33,912 bases of DNA from Actinomycetes bacterium. Lineage in GTDB: Bacteria > Actinomycetota > Acidimicrobiia > Acidimicrobiales > RAAP-2. Every line of letters starts with the position of its first letter. The stretch's first letter is position 1. Location of the stretch: assembly GCA_021820665.1 (NCBI GenBank), contig JAKADK010000029.1, positions 1-33,912 of the forward strand. The letters are read 5' to 3'. The position numbers and the translations under genes were made by a program. The notes beneath the pieces were generated by a model. The model was not told where the DNA came from. It saw nothing but the letters and a program-made list of their open reading frames with translations, and ran no database searches. This document shows, in pieces, positions 1 through 7,700 of the stretch.

Positions 1-137
1 AGATCCCCGCGGAGCGCTGCCAGGTGGACCACATCGTGCCCTGGGCACAAGGTGGGCCCACGACCCAGGAGAACGGTCGCCTCCTGTGTGGGTATCACAA
101 CCGACTGAGAAACCAGCGGCCACCGCCATCTAGCTGA
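1..137 (+). CDS. HNH endonuclease, C-terminal fragment (5' end outside window)
   Basis: An open frame enters from the left edge (first full codon at 3) and stops at TGA 135-137. It encodes about 44 residues containing CQVDHIVPWAQGG, then a spaced asparagine (TTQENGRLLC) and CGYHNRLR. This is the HNH pattern: Cys-x-x-Asp-His, Asn, and Cys-x-x-His-Asn. The Cys pairs would hold a structural zinc, and the first His is the general base in this nuclease fold. In actinobacteria this C-terminus is typical of the abundant DUF222/13E12-repeat HNH proteins, but the N-terminal part that would confirm this lies outside the window. The frame ends in a short basic, proline-rich tail. Phage or restriction-type HNH nucleases are alternatives. 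The role is unknown; such genes are often accessory or repeated. Confidence 0.75.
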   Translation, partial: IPAERCQVDHIVPWAQGGPTTQENGRLLCGYHNRLRNQRPPPSS

Positions 138-356
138 TGGCCTGGTTCCCTGTTCGCCGCTATCGCGGTGACGCGGCGCCGACCGGGGGAACAAAGGCAG
201 CAACAACCCATGCCGCGACCGCATCTGGATCTTCCAAGGGACCGAAGTGGCCGAGGCCGGGGAGCAACGCAAGGTGGGTAAATGCCCCGCCTGCTGGCAG
301 ATGCCCGGGTTGAGCAGAGCCCCTGTCGGTGGCTGTGCTCGCGGAGTGCACCGGGC

Positions 357-770
357 TTAGGGAGTGCTGCCGGGCGGAACGACCCACTGGCAGCGCTGCC
401 CGGTGACTGATCCGATGAGATCGAAGTCGGCATCGTAGTGGAGGACGATCGCCTCGAGCTCCTCGGCGGCAGCGGCTACCAAGAGGTCTGGGATCTTGCG
501 GCGTCGCTGGCTGCGAGCGGCCAGCATGCGCTGGACCTGGAGCGCACGGCGCAGATGCGCAGCAGTGGTGTCGACAGCCCAGAAGGCATCGAGCGCCCCG
601 ACGAACTGGTCCCATTCCTGCACGTTGCGTGCCGAGTAGCCCACCTCGAGATCGCAAATGCTCGGCCGCCCCAGCTCACCCGCGGCCGCCAACGGTTCGA
701 TCACACTGCGGACTTCGAGGTACTGGAGCCGCTTCACCACGCTGGTATCGACAAGAAAACTCAGCGCCAC
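357..770 (-). CDS. vapC: VapC-family PIN-domain toxin (ribonuclease)
   Basis: A 137-residue protein of normal VapC length. The PIN acidic residues are visible: D8 in FLVDTS, E42 in CDLEVGYSA, D95 in KIPDLLVAAAAEE, and the D113/D115/D117 group in HYDADFDLIG. These hold Mg2+ or Mn2+ in the family, which cleaves tRNA or rRNA. The IPDLL...HYDADFDLI layout matches the mycobacterial-type VapC group. The GTG start (768-770) has a weak ribosome binding site and overlaps the TGA of an upstream frame (761-982), as expected for translation coupled to an antitoxin. That frame ends in ARAHLDDRADAWR, resembling a VapB tail, but its N-terminus does not look like an antitoxin. The toxin therefore looks intact while the antitoxin is missing, degraded or unrecognised. 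Confidence 0.85.
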   Translation of the reverse strand: MALSFLVDTSVVKRLQYLEVRSVIEPLAAAGELGRPSICDLEVGYSARNVQEWDQFVGALDAFWAVDTTAAHLRRALQVQRMLAARSQRRRKIPDLLVAAAAEELEAIVLHYDADFDLIGSVTGQRCQWVVPPGSTP

Positions 771-895
771 GCGTCAGCTCGGTCGTCGAGGTGAGCACGA
801 GCGAGCACGTCCAACGCCGTGGCAACGCTGCGCTCCCGGCGGCTCGTCGCCCTGCACAGGGCTTCGCCACGCCCGCCGTATGTACGGGCGGGCGG
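761..895 (-). pseudogene. Possible remnant of a VapB-like antitoxin upstream of vapC
   Basis: The minus-strand frame that overlaps the vapC start ends SRRERSVATALDVLARAHLDDRADAWR. This reads like the helical tail of a VapB/FitA-type antitoxin. Upstream of about 850 the translation loses any resemblance, and no ATG/GTG start with a ribosome binding site gives a plausible DNA-binding N-terminus. I infer a decayed or frameshifted antitoxin. The alternative is that the frame is chance and vapC is an orphan. Confidence 0.3.
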
Positions 896-896
896 T

Positions 897-902
897 CTTA
901 TA
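897..902 (-). promoter_or_regulatory. Candidate -10 box ahead of vapC
   Basis: TATAAG reads on the minus strand at 902-897. Just downstream lie two inverted repeats, 868-895 (11 bp with one bulge) and 849-862 (GCCCTG-CA-CAGGGC). They sit where a toxin-antitoxin operator would be expected. No good -35 is visible. Confidence 0.3.
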
Positions 903-960
903 GACGCGGAGGGCGTGACGGGCGACTCTGCCACGAGGAGCACGGCCGCCCTTCGACATG

Positions 961-978
961 CCCGAATTCGAATTCGGG
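961..978. repeat. Perfect 18-bp palindrome downstream of tRNA-Gly
   Basis: CCCGAATTCGAATTCGGG equals its own reverse complement. It starts 7 bases after the tRNA 3' end on the minus strand. As RNA it could form a 7-bp stem with a 4-base loop. No T-tract follows, so it may be a processing or weak termination signal, or a protein-binding site. Confidence 0.6.
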
Positions 979-985
979 ACACGGG

Positions 986-1058
986 AGCGGACGACGGGAT
1001 TCGAACCCGCGACCCTCACCTTGGCAAGGTGATGCTCTACCAGCTGAGCCACGTCCGC
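986..1058 (-). tRNA. tRNA-Gly (anticodon GCC)
   Basis: The minus strand gives a 73-nt cloverleaf. The 7-bp acceptor stem pairs GCGGACG (1058-1052) with CGTCCGC (993-987), with discriminator U at 986. The D arm contains GCTCAGCTGGTAGAGC. The anticodon loop CTTGCCAAG places GCC at 1025-1023, and the T arm is GCGGGTTCGAATCCCGT. CCA is not encoded (CCC follows), as is usual in actinobacteria. It decodes GGC/GGU, which suits a high-GC genome. Confidence 0.97.
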
Positions 1059-1068
1059 GTACCCGCGT

Positions 1069-1074
1069 ACCCTA
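1069..1074 (-). promoter_or_regulatory. Candidate -10 box of tRNA-Gly
   Basis: TAGGGT on the minus strand lies 10 bases ahead of the mature tRNA 5' end. That would place transcription start about 3-5 bases before the tRNA. The -35 zone falls inside the GGACGCC tandem repeat at 1080-1114. Confidence 0.4.
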
Positions 1075-1079
1075 GCATC

Positions 1080-1114
1080 GGCGTCCGGCGTCCGGCGTCC
1101 GGCGTCCGGCGTCC
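1080..1114. repeat. Five tandem copies of a 7-bp unit
   Basis: GGCGTCC (plus) / GGACGCC (minus) is repeated five times without mismatch. The array lies between the stop codon of the acyltransferase gene and tRNA-Gly, over the expected -35 and upstream part of the tRNA promoter. Confidence 0.9.
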
Positions 1115-1117
1115 ACG

Positions 1118-2752
1118 TCACACGGCCACGTCGCGGTGCCACCAGGGCACCGAGCGGGAGTGCGTGTTCCGGGACCGCTCCTGGCGTAGCTGGATACGGC
1201 CCGCCGCCTCTGTCAGCATGTCCAGCTCGCCGGCCATGCGGGACGCCACCTCCCCGGGATCGGGCACCAGGGCACGGCAGCTCTGCACCCCGACATGCAG
1301 CGTGCCGGCGTACGAGAGCACGGTGATGTTCAAACCGATACCCTCACTGATCGGGCCTAAGGGGTACATCGCCGCGACTCGGAGACCACCCAGCGCAACC
1401 GGTTCCTCTGCGCCCGGGACGTTCGACACCACGACGTTGCACAACGGAGGGAAGCGGTCGAAGAGCCGCAGGTCGGAAAGGGCGCGCGCCACCGCGGCAG
1501 GGGCGCCCGGCACCAGAGCGTCCGCCCAGCTCTCCAGCCACGCTGACCCCACCTCCCGGCACACCAGCTTCGCCCGCCGGGTACCGTCCCGCACGAGCCG
1601 GAACCGATCCTCCGGGTCCTCGACTCCGGTGGCCAGCGACACCAACATCCCGGTCACCCGGTTCCCGACGGACCGGGCTCCGATCACGGCATCCGCTCCA
1701 CTCGACTCCGACTCCGACTCCGATGCCATCGGGCCGACGCCCGACCCTGCCGTCGACACCGGGACCATCGCCACGAGCGACCGGTCGGGAACCTCACCAC
1801 GGTCGACGAGATAGCCGTGGAGCGCACCACCGGCCAGGGTCAGCACCACGTCGTTCACCGTCCCGCCAAGAGCGACACCGGTACGCCGGATCACGGCCAT
1901 GGGGAGCTCGGCCCACGCCACTTCCCGGTCAGGAGAGATCGCGCGGTTGACCGAGGTACGGGGTGCGTCGAAAGGGCGAGGTAGTAGGTCGCTCTCGCCA
2001 TCCCGGTAACGCACCACCAGCGCCCTCGTTTCCCGTATCCCCCGGACGGCGGCCCGCGCCGACCGTGCCACCTCTCCGATCACGTCGTCGAGAACGCCCC
2101 GGAGAACTTCCGGGCCGTCGGGCACCCGCTGCGGCGCCAAGGGGCGCGGCTCCTCCTGCCGCGCTCCCTCGACACCCTCGGCACCGGGGTCGACAAGAGC
2201 GGCACCGGGGTCGACAAGAGCGGCACCGCGCACGCTACCGCCGGGAACGGCGCCACCCGGGTCCAGGAGCTCGGTCAGCACGCCGATCCCGGCGATCCCA
2301 TCGGCGATCGCATGGTGGAGGCGCACCACCACAGCGGTCCGATGGTCGTCGAGCCCCTCCACCACGACCAGGTCCCAGAGCGGGCGCGACCGATCGAGAG
2401 GCCGGGAGACGATGTCGGCGACCACTCGTTGCAGCTGCGCAGTGGTACCCGGCTGTGGGAGCGCAGCCCGGCGTAGGTGGGCGTCGAGGTCGACATCGAG
2501 GTGGTCGACGATGAACGGCCGCCCGAGCCCGAGAGGTACCTCCACGAGCCGGCGGCGCAGAACCGGCACTCGATCGAGCCGAGATACGACCGCCTCCCGG
2601 ATCCGGGCATAGACCTGCTCCGGTGTCGAGGCGGTCGATCCGCCAACACCCGCAGGCTCGAGGATCAGCACCGCCGCCACGTGGAGGTGCATGGCCTTCG
2701 TCTCGATCGCCAGAAAGGCGGCGTCGAGCCCCCCGAGCCGGTCTGGAGCCAT
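1118..2752 (-). CDS. Wax ester synthase / diacylglycerol O-acyltransferase (WS/DGAT)
   Basis: This 544-residue protein belongs to the bacterial WS/DGAT family, which joins an acyl-CoA to a fatty alcohol or diacylglycerol to make storage wax ester or triacylglycerol at the membrane. The condensation-type active site HHAIADG is at about 146-152, with His147 as the expected catalytic base. The later GGTVNDVVL motif is also typical. The N-terminus, LGGLDAAFLAIETKAMHLHVAAVLI, is family-like and fixes the ATG at 2752. The protein is longer than the usual 450-480 residues because of an insert after the active site (about 165-225) that includes an exact tandem repeat. There is also an acidic/serine SESESES stretch. 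The gene starts 20 bases after the dUTPase stop and is probably co-transcribed with it. Substrate preference cannot be told from sequence. Confidence 0.93.
   Translation of the reverse strand: MAPDRLGGLDAAFLAIETKAMHLHVAAVLILEPAGVGGSTASTPEQVYARIREAVVSRLDRVPVLRRRLVEVPLGLGRPFIVDHLDVDLDAHLRRAALPQPGTTAQLQRVVADIVSRPLDRSRPLWDLVVVEGLDDHRTAVVVRLHHAIADGIAGIGVLTELLDPGGAVPGGSVRGAALVDPGAALVDPGAEGVEGARQEEPRPLAPQRVPDGPEVLRGVLDDVIGEVARSARAAVRGIRETRALVVRYRDGESDLLPRPFDAPRTSVNRAISPDREVAWAELPMAVIRRTGVALGGTVNDVVLTLAGGALHGYLVDRGEVPDRSLVAMVPVSTAGSGVGPMASESESESSGADAVIGARSVGNRVTGMLVSLATGVEDPEDRFRLVRDGTRRAKLVCREVGSAWLESWADALVPGAPAAVARALSDLRLFDRFPPLCNVVVSNVPGAEEPVALGGLRVAAMYPLGPISEGIGLNITVLSYAGTLHVGVQSCRALVPDPGEVASRMAGELDMLTEAAGRIQLRQERSRNTHSRSVPWWHRDVAV
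2180..2228. repeat. 21-bp in-frame tandem repeat inside the WS/DGAT gene
   Basis: Two exact 21-bp copies (2180-2200, 2201-2221) and the first 7 bases of a third encode repeated AALVDPG units in the linker after the HHAIADG site. The exactness suggests recent slippage. Confidence 0.9.
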
Positions 2753-2772
2753 CCGGTCGCCGCTACTGGCTA

Positions 2773-3267
2773 CTACCGGCCGGTGGACCCGAAGCCGGCG
2801 GTGCCCCGAAGGCTCTTGTCCAGCGACGGCACCGGGATGAACGACGCCTGGGCAACCCGTTGGACCACCAACTGGGCGATACGGTCACCCCGTGCCACGT
2901 GGTAGGGCGTCGCCGGATCGGTGTTCACCAGCAGGACCGCCAGCTCGTCCCGGTAGCCGGCGTCGATCAGGCCGGGGGTGTTGAGGCAGGTGACGCCGTG
3001 TCGGAGGGCGAGGCCGCTCCGTGGCTGGACGAACCCAGCCCATCCGGGTGGGATGGCAACGGCGATGCCGGTGGGGACCAGTCCTCGACCACCCCCCGGG
3101 GACAGCAGCACGTCCACCCGTGCCATCAGGTCGGCCCCGGCATCGTGGAGCTTGGCATACGAGGGGAGGGGCAGGTCGGGGTCGAGCCGTCGCACGGGGA
3201 CCTGAACGACCTCGACGGCCGTCCCTCCCGGACTACCCGACGCCGGCGGACCCCCCTCAGCCTCCAC
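2773..3267 (-). CDS. dut: dUTP diphosphatase (trimeric dUTPase)
   Basis: Hydrolyses dUTP to dUMP and pyrophosphate, keeping uracil out of DNA and supplying dUMP for thymidylate. All five trimeric dUTPase motifs are visible in order: [18 protein letters not shown], the uridine-binding hairpin [14 protein letters not shown] with its Asp and Tyr, [10 protein letters not shown], and the glycine-rich C-terminal [10 protein letters not shown]. The frame is open back to 3375, but the residues before 3267 do not look like dUTPase. I prefer the GTG at 3267, with GGAG 5 bases before it, giving 164 residues, close to the family norm. A TATCGT box at 3298-3293 may be the -10. It lies 6 bases before an out-of-frame GTG that opens a 9-codon frame ending just inside dut. 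The gene is divergent from orn. Confidence 0.95.
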   Translation of the reverse strand: MEAEGGPPASGSPGGTAVEVVQVPVRRLDPDLPLPSYAKLHDAGADLMARVDVLLSPGGGRGLVPTGIAVAIPPGWAGFVQPRSGLALRHGVTCLNTPGLIDAGYRDELAVLLVNTDPATPYHVARGDRIAQLVVQRVAQASFIPVPSLDKSLRGTAGFGSTGR

Positions 3268-3394
3268 GACGACTCCGCATGACCACAGGGCGACGATAGC
3301 CGGGCCGGCACCAACGGCCCTCCCGTGCCCGGTGGAGTGAATGCCGGTCCGCCGGTCTGCTACGCCCGGTTCCAAAAGCCGGCGACGGATGAAC

Positions 3395-3400
3395 TAGGGT
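3395..3400 (+). promoter_or_regulatory. Candidate -10 box of orn (possibly leaderless)
   Basis: TAGGGT ends 8 bases before the chosen GTG of orn. No Shine-Dalgarno sequence lies in between, so the transcript may start at or next to the start codon. Confidence 0.35.
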
Positions 3401-3408
3401 CCAGCGAC

Positions 3409-4035
3409 GTGCTCGTCTGGATGGACCTGGAGATGACCGGCCTCGATGCCACCCACGACACCATCGTCGAGATCGCCACCCTAGTGACCGACGACAACCT
3501 CGTCACCATCGCCGAGGGCCCCGACCTGGTGGTTGCCACCCCACCTGACGCGCTGGCCGGCATGGACGACTTCGTCCGCTCGATGCACACGAAGAGCGGG
3601 CTCCTGGAGGCGATCGGGTCGGCGACGATCTCCCTGGCCGAGGCGGGAGCGGCGACCCTGGAGTTCATCCGGACCCACGTCCCCAAGCCGCGCACCGTGC
3701 CGCTCGCCGGGAACTCCATTGGGACCGACCGGCGGTTCCTCACCGCCTACCTCCCGGACATCGAGAACTACCTCCACTACCGGTCCGTCGACGTCTCGAC
3801 AGTGAAGGAGCTGGCGCGGCGCTGGCACCCTGAAGTGCTCGCCGGCGCACCAGCGAAGGTGACGGCCCACCGCGCCATGGACGACATCAAGGAAAGCATT
3901 GCCGAGCTCGCCTACTACCGTGCGACGCTGTTCCGCCCGACGCCGGCCGCCGTGCCCGAACCCGCCGCAGCCCCCCAACGTTCCGATCCTCAGCCCGACG
4001 TACCGCCCGGGGAGACACCCGGAGACTCGCCGTGA
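3409..4035 (+). CDS. orn: Oligoribonuclease (3'-5' exoribonuclease, DEDDh)
   Basis: Degrades 2-5 nt RNA fragments, including pGpG from c-di-GMP breakdown, to mononucleotides. The DEDDh residues are visible: D and E in WMDLEMTGLD near the N-terminus, Asp in VDVSTVKELARRWHP, and the His/Asp of HRAMDDIKESIAELAYYR. NSIGTDRRFL is also characteristic. The frame is open from 3325, but family proteins begin just before LVWMDLEMTG, so GTG 3409 is chosen, giving 208 residues. The last 25 or so residues (PAAVPEPAAAPQ...) are a proline/alanine tail beyond the usual end. The acyl-CoA synthetase start overlaps the stop (GTGA), so the two genes are probably translated together although they have no obvious functional link. 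Confidence 0.95.
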   Translation: MLVWMDLEMTGLDATHDTIVEIATLVTDDNLVTIAEGPDLVVATPPDALAGMDDFVRSMHTKSGLLEAIGSATISLAEAGAATLEFIRTHVPKPRTVPLAGNSIGTDRRFLTAYLPDIENYLHYRSVDVSTVKELARRWHPEVLAGAPAKVTAHRAMDDIKESIAELAYYRATLFRPTPAAVPEPAAAPQRSDPQPDVPPGETPGDSP

Positions 4036-5807
4036 CGCGGGACGAAGCGGTCGCCTCCCTCACCGCCCCCGGACAGCCCTTCGAGATGGAGGAGGTCGTG
4101 GTCCGCGGGATCCCGACACGTGTCTGGAAGCACGCGCCGTCATCGCTCCGCGCCGTCTTCGAGCTGTCGGCCGCCCACGGGGACAAGGACTTCCTCGTCT
4201 ACGAAGACGAACGGGTCACCTTCCGGCAGCACTTCGCCACGGCTGCCACCGTCGGCCATGAGCTCGGCCACCGGTTCGGCGTCACGAAGGGCGACCGTGT
4301 CGCCATTGCCATGCGCAACCTGCCGGAATGGGTGGTCGCCTTCTGGGCTGCGGTGTCCGTGGGAGCAGTGGTCGTCCCGCTGAACGCCTGGTGGACCGGA
4401 CCCGAGCTCGCCTACGGCCTGGAAGACTCCGGGGCGTCGGTGCTCTTCACCGACGAGGAGCGAGCCGGACGGCTCGCTCCCCACCTCGACGGCACGCCCG
4501 GCCTGCGCGCCGTCGTGGTCACCAGCGAGCAGGTCGGGCCGGACGGGACCCGGAGCGGCACGCCGGTCGCACTGCCGACCGCCGCCCGACGGGGCGCGCC
4601 CCCCTTGGCCGTCGTCCCGTTCGCCGGGCTGGTCGACTCCCCGGACGACCGTGCGGCCCTCCCGCCCGTCGACGTCGATCCGGACGACGACGCCACGATC
4701 TTCTACACCTCGGGGACGACCGGGAAGCCCAAGGGTGCGGTAGGGACGCACCGGAACAGCTGCTCGAACCTCATGAACCTCTTCTTCAGCGCCACCCTGG
4801 GCTCGATGCGGGCCAGTGGGGATCCCGATGACGTGCCCAACGGTCGGCAGAACGCGAACCTGTTGTCGGTCCCGCTCTTCCACGCCACCGGGTGCCACGC
4901 CATCCTGGTCACGAACACCGCGGCCGGTGGGAAGCTCGTGATGATGCACCACTTCGACCCGGAGCGGGCACTCGAGCTGATCGAACGGGAGCGGATCACC
5001 ATGTTCGGGGGGGTGCCGACCATGGTCATGCAGATCCTCGACTCCCCGAGCTTCACGTCTCGGGACACCACCTCCGTGCGCAGCATCTCCTACGGGGGGG
5101 CTCCGGCACCGCCGGACCTCGTCCGCCGGATCAAGGAGCACTTTCCCGTGGGCGCACCGGCCAACGGGTACGGCCTCACCGAGACGTCAGCCATGACGAC
5201 CATGAACGCCGGCGACGACTACGTCGCCCGTCCGGAAAGCGTCGGTCCGCCGGCTCCCGTCTGCGACGTCGCCGTGGTCCCCGACGGCCACGTCGGCGAC
5301 GAGCCCCCTCCCGGTCCGCCCGATCCCGGCCTGCTCGGCGAGCTGTGGGTAAAAGGGCCGAACGTCGTACGCGGCTACTGGCACCGGGAGGAGGAGACCG
5401 CCCGCACGTTCACCCGGGGATGGCTCCACACCGGCGACATCGCCCGCATCGATCCCGACGGGTTCGTGACCATCGTCGACCGGGCGAAGGATCTCATCAT
5501 CCGCGGCGGCGAGAACGTCTACTGCGTCGAGGTCGAGGCCGCGCTCTTCGAGCACCCGGCAGTGGCGGACTGCGCCGTGATCGGCGTACCCCACCCGGTG
5601 CTCGGCGAGGAGGTAGGCGCGATCGTCGTCCTCCGCCCCGGGAGCGACGTCGACGCCGGGGAGCTCCGCCGCTTCGTCGCCGAGCGGCTCGCTGCCTTCA
5701 GCGTTCCCACCCACTTCTGGTTCCGGCGAGACCTCCTGCCGAGAAACCCCGCCGGGAAGCTCTTGAAACGCGACCTGCGGGCAGAGCTCCTCGACCCACC
5801 CACCTGA
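4032..5807 (+). CDS. Acyl-CoA synthetase (long-chain fatty acid-CoA ligase type)
   Basis: A 591-residue member of the ANL adenylate-forming superfamily. It activates a carboxylic acid with ATP to an acyl-adenylate and then forms the CoA thioester. The P-loop-like A3 motif YTSGTTGKPKGAVGTH is at about 225-240. Further on are GYGLTETSA (A5), the ATP-ribose Asp in HTGDIARIDPDGF (A7), the hinge VDRAKDLIIRGGENVYC (A8) and the C-terminal lysine in NPAGKLLKRDLR (A10), so the enzyme looks complete. Substrate class is inferred from the overall FadD-like layout. An acid-rich, Gly/Pro loop (GDEPPPGPPDPG) lies between A5 and A7. The GTG start overlaps the orn stop by 4 bases. The gene converges on ribF with only 11 bases between stops and no visible terminator. 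It could feed acyl-CoA to the WS/DGAT nearby; that link is inference. Confidence 0.93.
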   Translation: MTRDEAVASLTAPGQPFEMEEVVVRGIPTRVWKHAPSSLRAVFELSAAHGDKDFLVYEDERVTFRQHFATAATVGHELGHRFGVTKGDRVAIAMRNLPEWVVAFWAAVSVGAVVVPLNAWWTGPELAYGLEDSGASVLFTDEERAGRLAPHLDGTPGLRAVVVTSEQVGPDGTRSGTPVALPTAARRGAPPLAVVPFAGLVDSPDDRAALPPVDVDPDDDATIFYTSGTTGKPKGAVGTHRNSCSNLMNLFFSATLGSMRASGDPDDVPNGRQNANLLSVPLFHATGCHAILVTNTAAGGKLVMMHHFDPERALELIERERITMFGGVPTMVMQILDSPSFTSRDTTSVRSISYGGAPAPPDLVRRIKEHFPVGAPANGYGLTETSAMTTMNAGDDYVARPESVGPPAPVCDVAVVPDGHVGDEPPPGPPDPGLLGELWVKGPNVVRGYWHREEETARTFTRGWLHTGDIARIDPDGFVTIVDRAKDLIIRGGENVYCVEVEAALFEHPAVADCAVIGVPHPVLGEEVGAIVVLRPGSDVDAGELRRFVAERLAAFSVPTHFWFRRDLLPRNPAGKLLKRDLRAELLDPPT

Positions 5808-5818
5808 CCGGGTCGCGC

Positions 5819-6772
5819 TCAGCGATCGGCCAACAGCTTCCGGGTGGCGGCGATGTCCTGGTCCATCTGGGAGACGAGCGCATCGGTCGTGTCGAAGACC
5901 TGGTTGCCCCGCAGCCGCTCGACGAAGGAGACCCTGGCGGCCTCCCCGTAGAGATCGCCGCTGAAGTCCAGGAGATGGGCCTCGACGAGGACGGGACCCC
6001 GGGAGCCGTAGTAGGTCGGTCGAGTCCCGATGGAGACGGCCGCCGGCCAGTGCGACCCCCCGGGACGCTCGTAGTAGCCGGCGTAGATCCCCTCGCCCGG
6101 CACCGCCATCCCCGGCGGGATGTCGACATTGGCCGTGGGGTACCCGAGCTGGGGCCCACCCCGCCCATCACCGTGACCAACCATGCCTCTGAGCTGGTGG
6201 GGCCGGCCGAGCAGCACCGCCGCCTGGGCAACCTCGCCCGAGGCCACCAGCGCCCGGATGCGGGTCGACGAGATCGGACCCGGGTCCCCGGCGACGGATG
6301 CCGTCTCCAGGCTCACCCCGTCGACGGCGAAACCAGCCTGGGCCCCGACCTCCCGGAGCATGGCAACGTCACCCTGGCGCCCATGGCCGAAGTGGAAGTC
6401 CTCCCCCACCACCACGACGCGGGTGCCGAGCGCCCGCACCAGGACCTCGTCGATGAACTCCCGAGCCGGCTCCCGGGCCCGCTCCTCGTCGAACGGGAGG
6501 ACGAGCACCCGGTCAACCCCCGTCGACGCCAGGAGCTCCAGCTTCTGGCCGAGGTCGCACAACAGGAGCGGCGCGGAGTCGGGCCGTACGACCGTGGCGG
6601 GATGGCGATCGAACGTCACCACCACCGTCTCCAGGCCCTGCGTCCCTGCCCGGGCGCGGAGCCGGGCGAGCAGGGCACGATGGCCCAGGTGGACACCGTC
6701 ATAGGCGCCGATCGTGACCGCCGATCCGGCCTCCGGCGGCCTGCACGTCGACACGTCGGTGACGACGTCCAT
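5819..6772 (-). CDS. ribF: Bifunctional riboflavin kinase / FAD synthetase
   Basis: Converts riboflavin to FMN (C-terminal kinase domain) and FMN to FAD (N-terminal nucleotidyltransferase domain) in the cytoplasm. The N-terminal domain shows GAYDGVHLGHRALL, the HxGH nucleotidyltransferase motif, and ISSTRIRALVASGEV. The kinase domain shows the GYPTANVDIP metal/ATP motif, VSIGTRPTYYG and the VEAHLLDFSGDLYG end motif. ATG 6772 has GGAGGGG 4-5 bases upstream and gives 317 residues, the family norm; the open frame upstream of it is not RibF-like. It follows truB by 43 bases, the common actinobacterial order truB-ribF, and is probably the last gene of the rimP-nusA-infB transcript. Confidence 0.96.
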   Translation of the reverse strand: MDVVTDVSTCRPPEAGSAVTIGAYDGVHLGHRALLARLRARAGTQGLETVVVTFDRHPATVVRPDSAPLLLCDLGQKLELLASTGVDRVLVLPFDEERAREPAREFIDEVLVRALGTRVVVVGEDFHFGHGRQGDVAMLREVGAQAGFAVDGVSLETASVAGDPGPISSTRIRALVASGEVAQAAVLLGRPHQLRGMVGHGDGRGGPQLGYPTANVDIPPGMAVPGEGIYAGYYERPGGSHWPAAVSIGTRPTYYGSRGPVLVEAHLLDFSGDLYGEAARVSFVERLRGNQVFDTTDALVSQMDQDIAATRKLLADR

Positions 6773-6815
6773 CAGTCCCCTCCCGCGTCGCCGGCGGCCA
6801 TACCGGCCCGTCCGC

Positions 6816-7700
6816 TCACGACCCGCCCACCAACACCACTGCCGGCCGGATGCGGTCCGTGGCCGTCCGTTCGTAGACGGCCAGGAGGTTGTGCTCCTGG
6901 TCCACGATGCCCCAGGGGCCCTCCCCGACCGCGCCGAGGGGCACCCGGTCGAGCGCAAGGCCCCGGCGCACCAGCTTGGCCACGTCAGACCCGACCTCCA
7001 CCTGGGGGAGGTCCCGCATGGCCTGTGCCGTGGTCAGCACGGCCGCCGCCGTCAGCTCGTCGACACGGCGGGCATCGTCGACACCAAACGATCCGATCCG
7101 AGTCCGCCGCAGGGCCCGGAGGTGAGCCCCCCCGCCGAGGATCGTGCCCAGGTCCGCGGCCAAGACACGCACGTAGGTGCCCGAAGAGCACTCGACCTCG
7201 ATCCGCAAGACCCCGGCCTCGGGGGTGGGATCGACCTCGAACCGGTGGACCGTCACCGGGCGCGCCGCCCGCTCCACCTCGACCCCCGCCCGCGCCAGGG
7301 CGTGCAGGCGGGTCCCGTTGACCTTCAGCGCCGAGACCATCGGGGGCACCTGGAGGATGGGCCCGGTGAGCTCGGCCGCAGCGCGGCGAGCGGCCTCCAG
7401 GGTGACCGCCGACATGTCCCAGGTGCCCGTCACCTCACCCGACGCGTCGAGGGTCGTCGTGGTGAGACCGAGGACGACCTCGGCCTCGTAGGTCTTCGGC
7501 AGCGCGGTCAGGAAGCGGAGGAGCCGCGTCGCCCGACCGACGCCGACGAGCAGCACGCCGGTGGCGTCGGGATCCAGGGTTCCGGCGTGACCGACTCGAC
7601 GCTGCCCGAAGAGGCGCCGGCACCGGGCCACGACATCGTGGGAGGTCCATCCGGGCTCCTTGTCGACCACCGCCAGGCCGGTCAGGGCCTCCCCCGTCAC
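6816..7700 (-). CDS. truB: tRNA pseudouridine(55) synthase
   Basis: Makes pseudouridine at position 55 in the T loop of elongator tRNAs. The catalytic Asp43 lies in GHAGTLDPDATGVL, the TruB motif II. The N-terminal VVDKEPGWTSHDVVARCRR and the YEAEVVLGLTTTTLD segment are also typical. Length is 294 residues, normal for actinobacterial TruB with its short C-terminal PUA-like region. GTG 7700 overlaps the rbfA stop (GTGA), indicating translational coupling. Part of the nusA-infB group, as in most bacteria. Confidence 0.96.
   Translation of the reverse strand: MTGEALTGLAVVDKEPGWTSHDVVARCRRLFGQRRVGHAGTLDPDATGVLLVGVGRATRLLRFLTALPKTYEAEVVLGLTTTTLDASGEVTGTWDMSAVTLEAARRAAAELTGPILQVPPMVSALKVNGTRLHALARAGVEVERAARPVTVHRFEVDPTPEAGVLRIEVECSSGTYVRVLAADLGTILGGGAHLRALRRTRIGSFGVDDARRVDELTAAAVLTTAQAMRDLPQVEVGSDVAKLVRRGLALDRVPLGAVGEGPWGIVDQEHNLLAVYERTATDRIRPAVVLVGGS

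Noticed and set aside
1-8. Left edge begins AGATCCCC, reminiscent of adapter
   Set aside because: Adapter at a left end would read TCCGATCT; only five bases match and the HNH frame runs through.
774-1142. Minus-strand 122-codon frame containing DVAQLVEHHLAKVRVAGSN
   Set aside because: This is the translation of the tRNA-Gly sequence, a well-known false protein.
4892-7321. 809-codon plus-strand frame
   Set aside because: Arg/Pro-rich shadow lying across the acyl-CoA synthetase in another frame and antisense to ribF and truB, which have clear family motifs.
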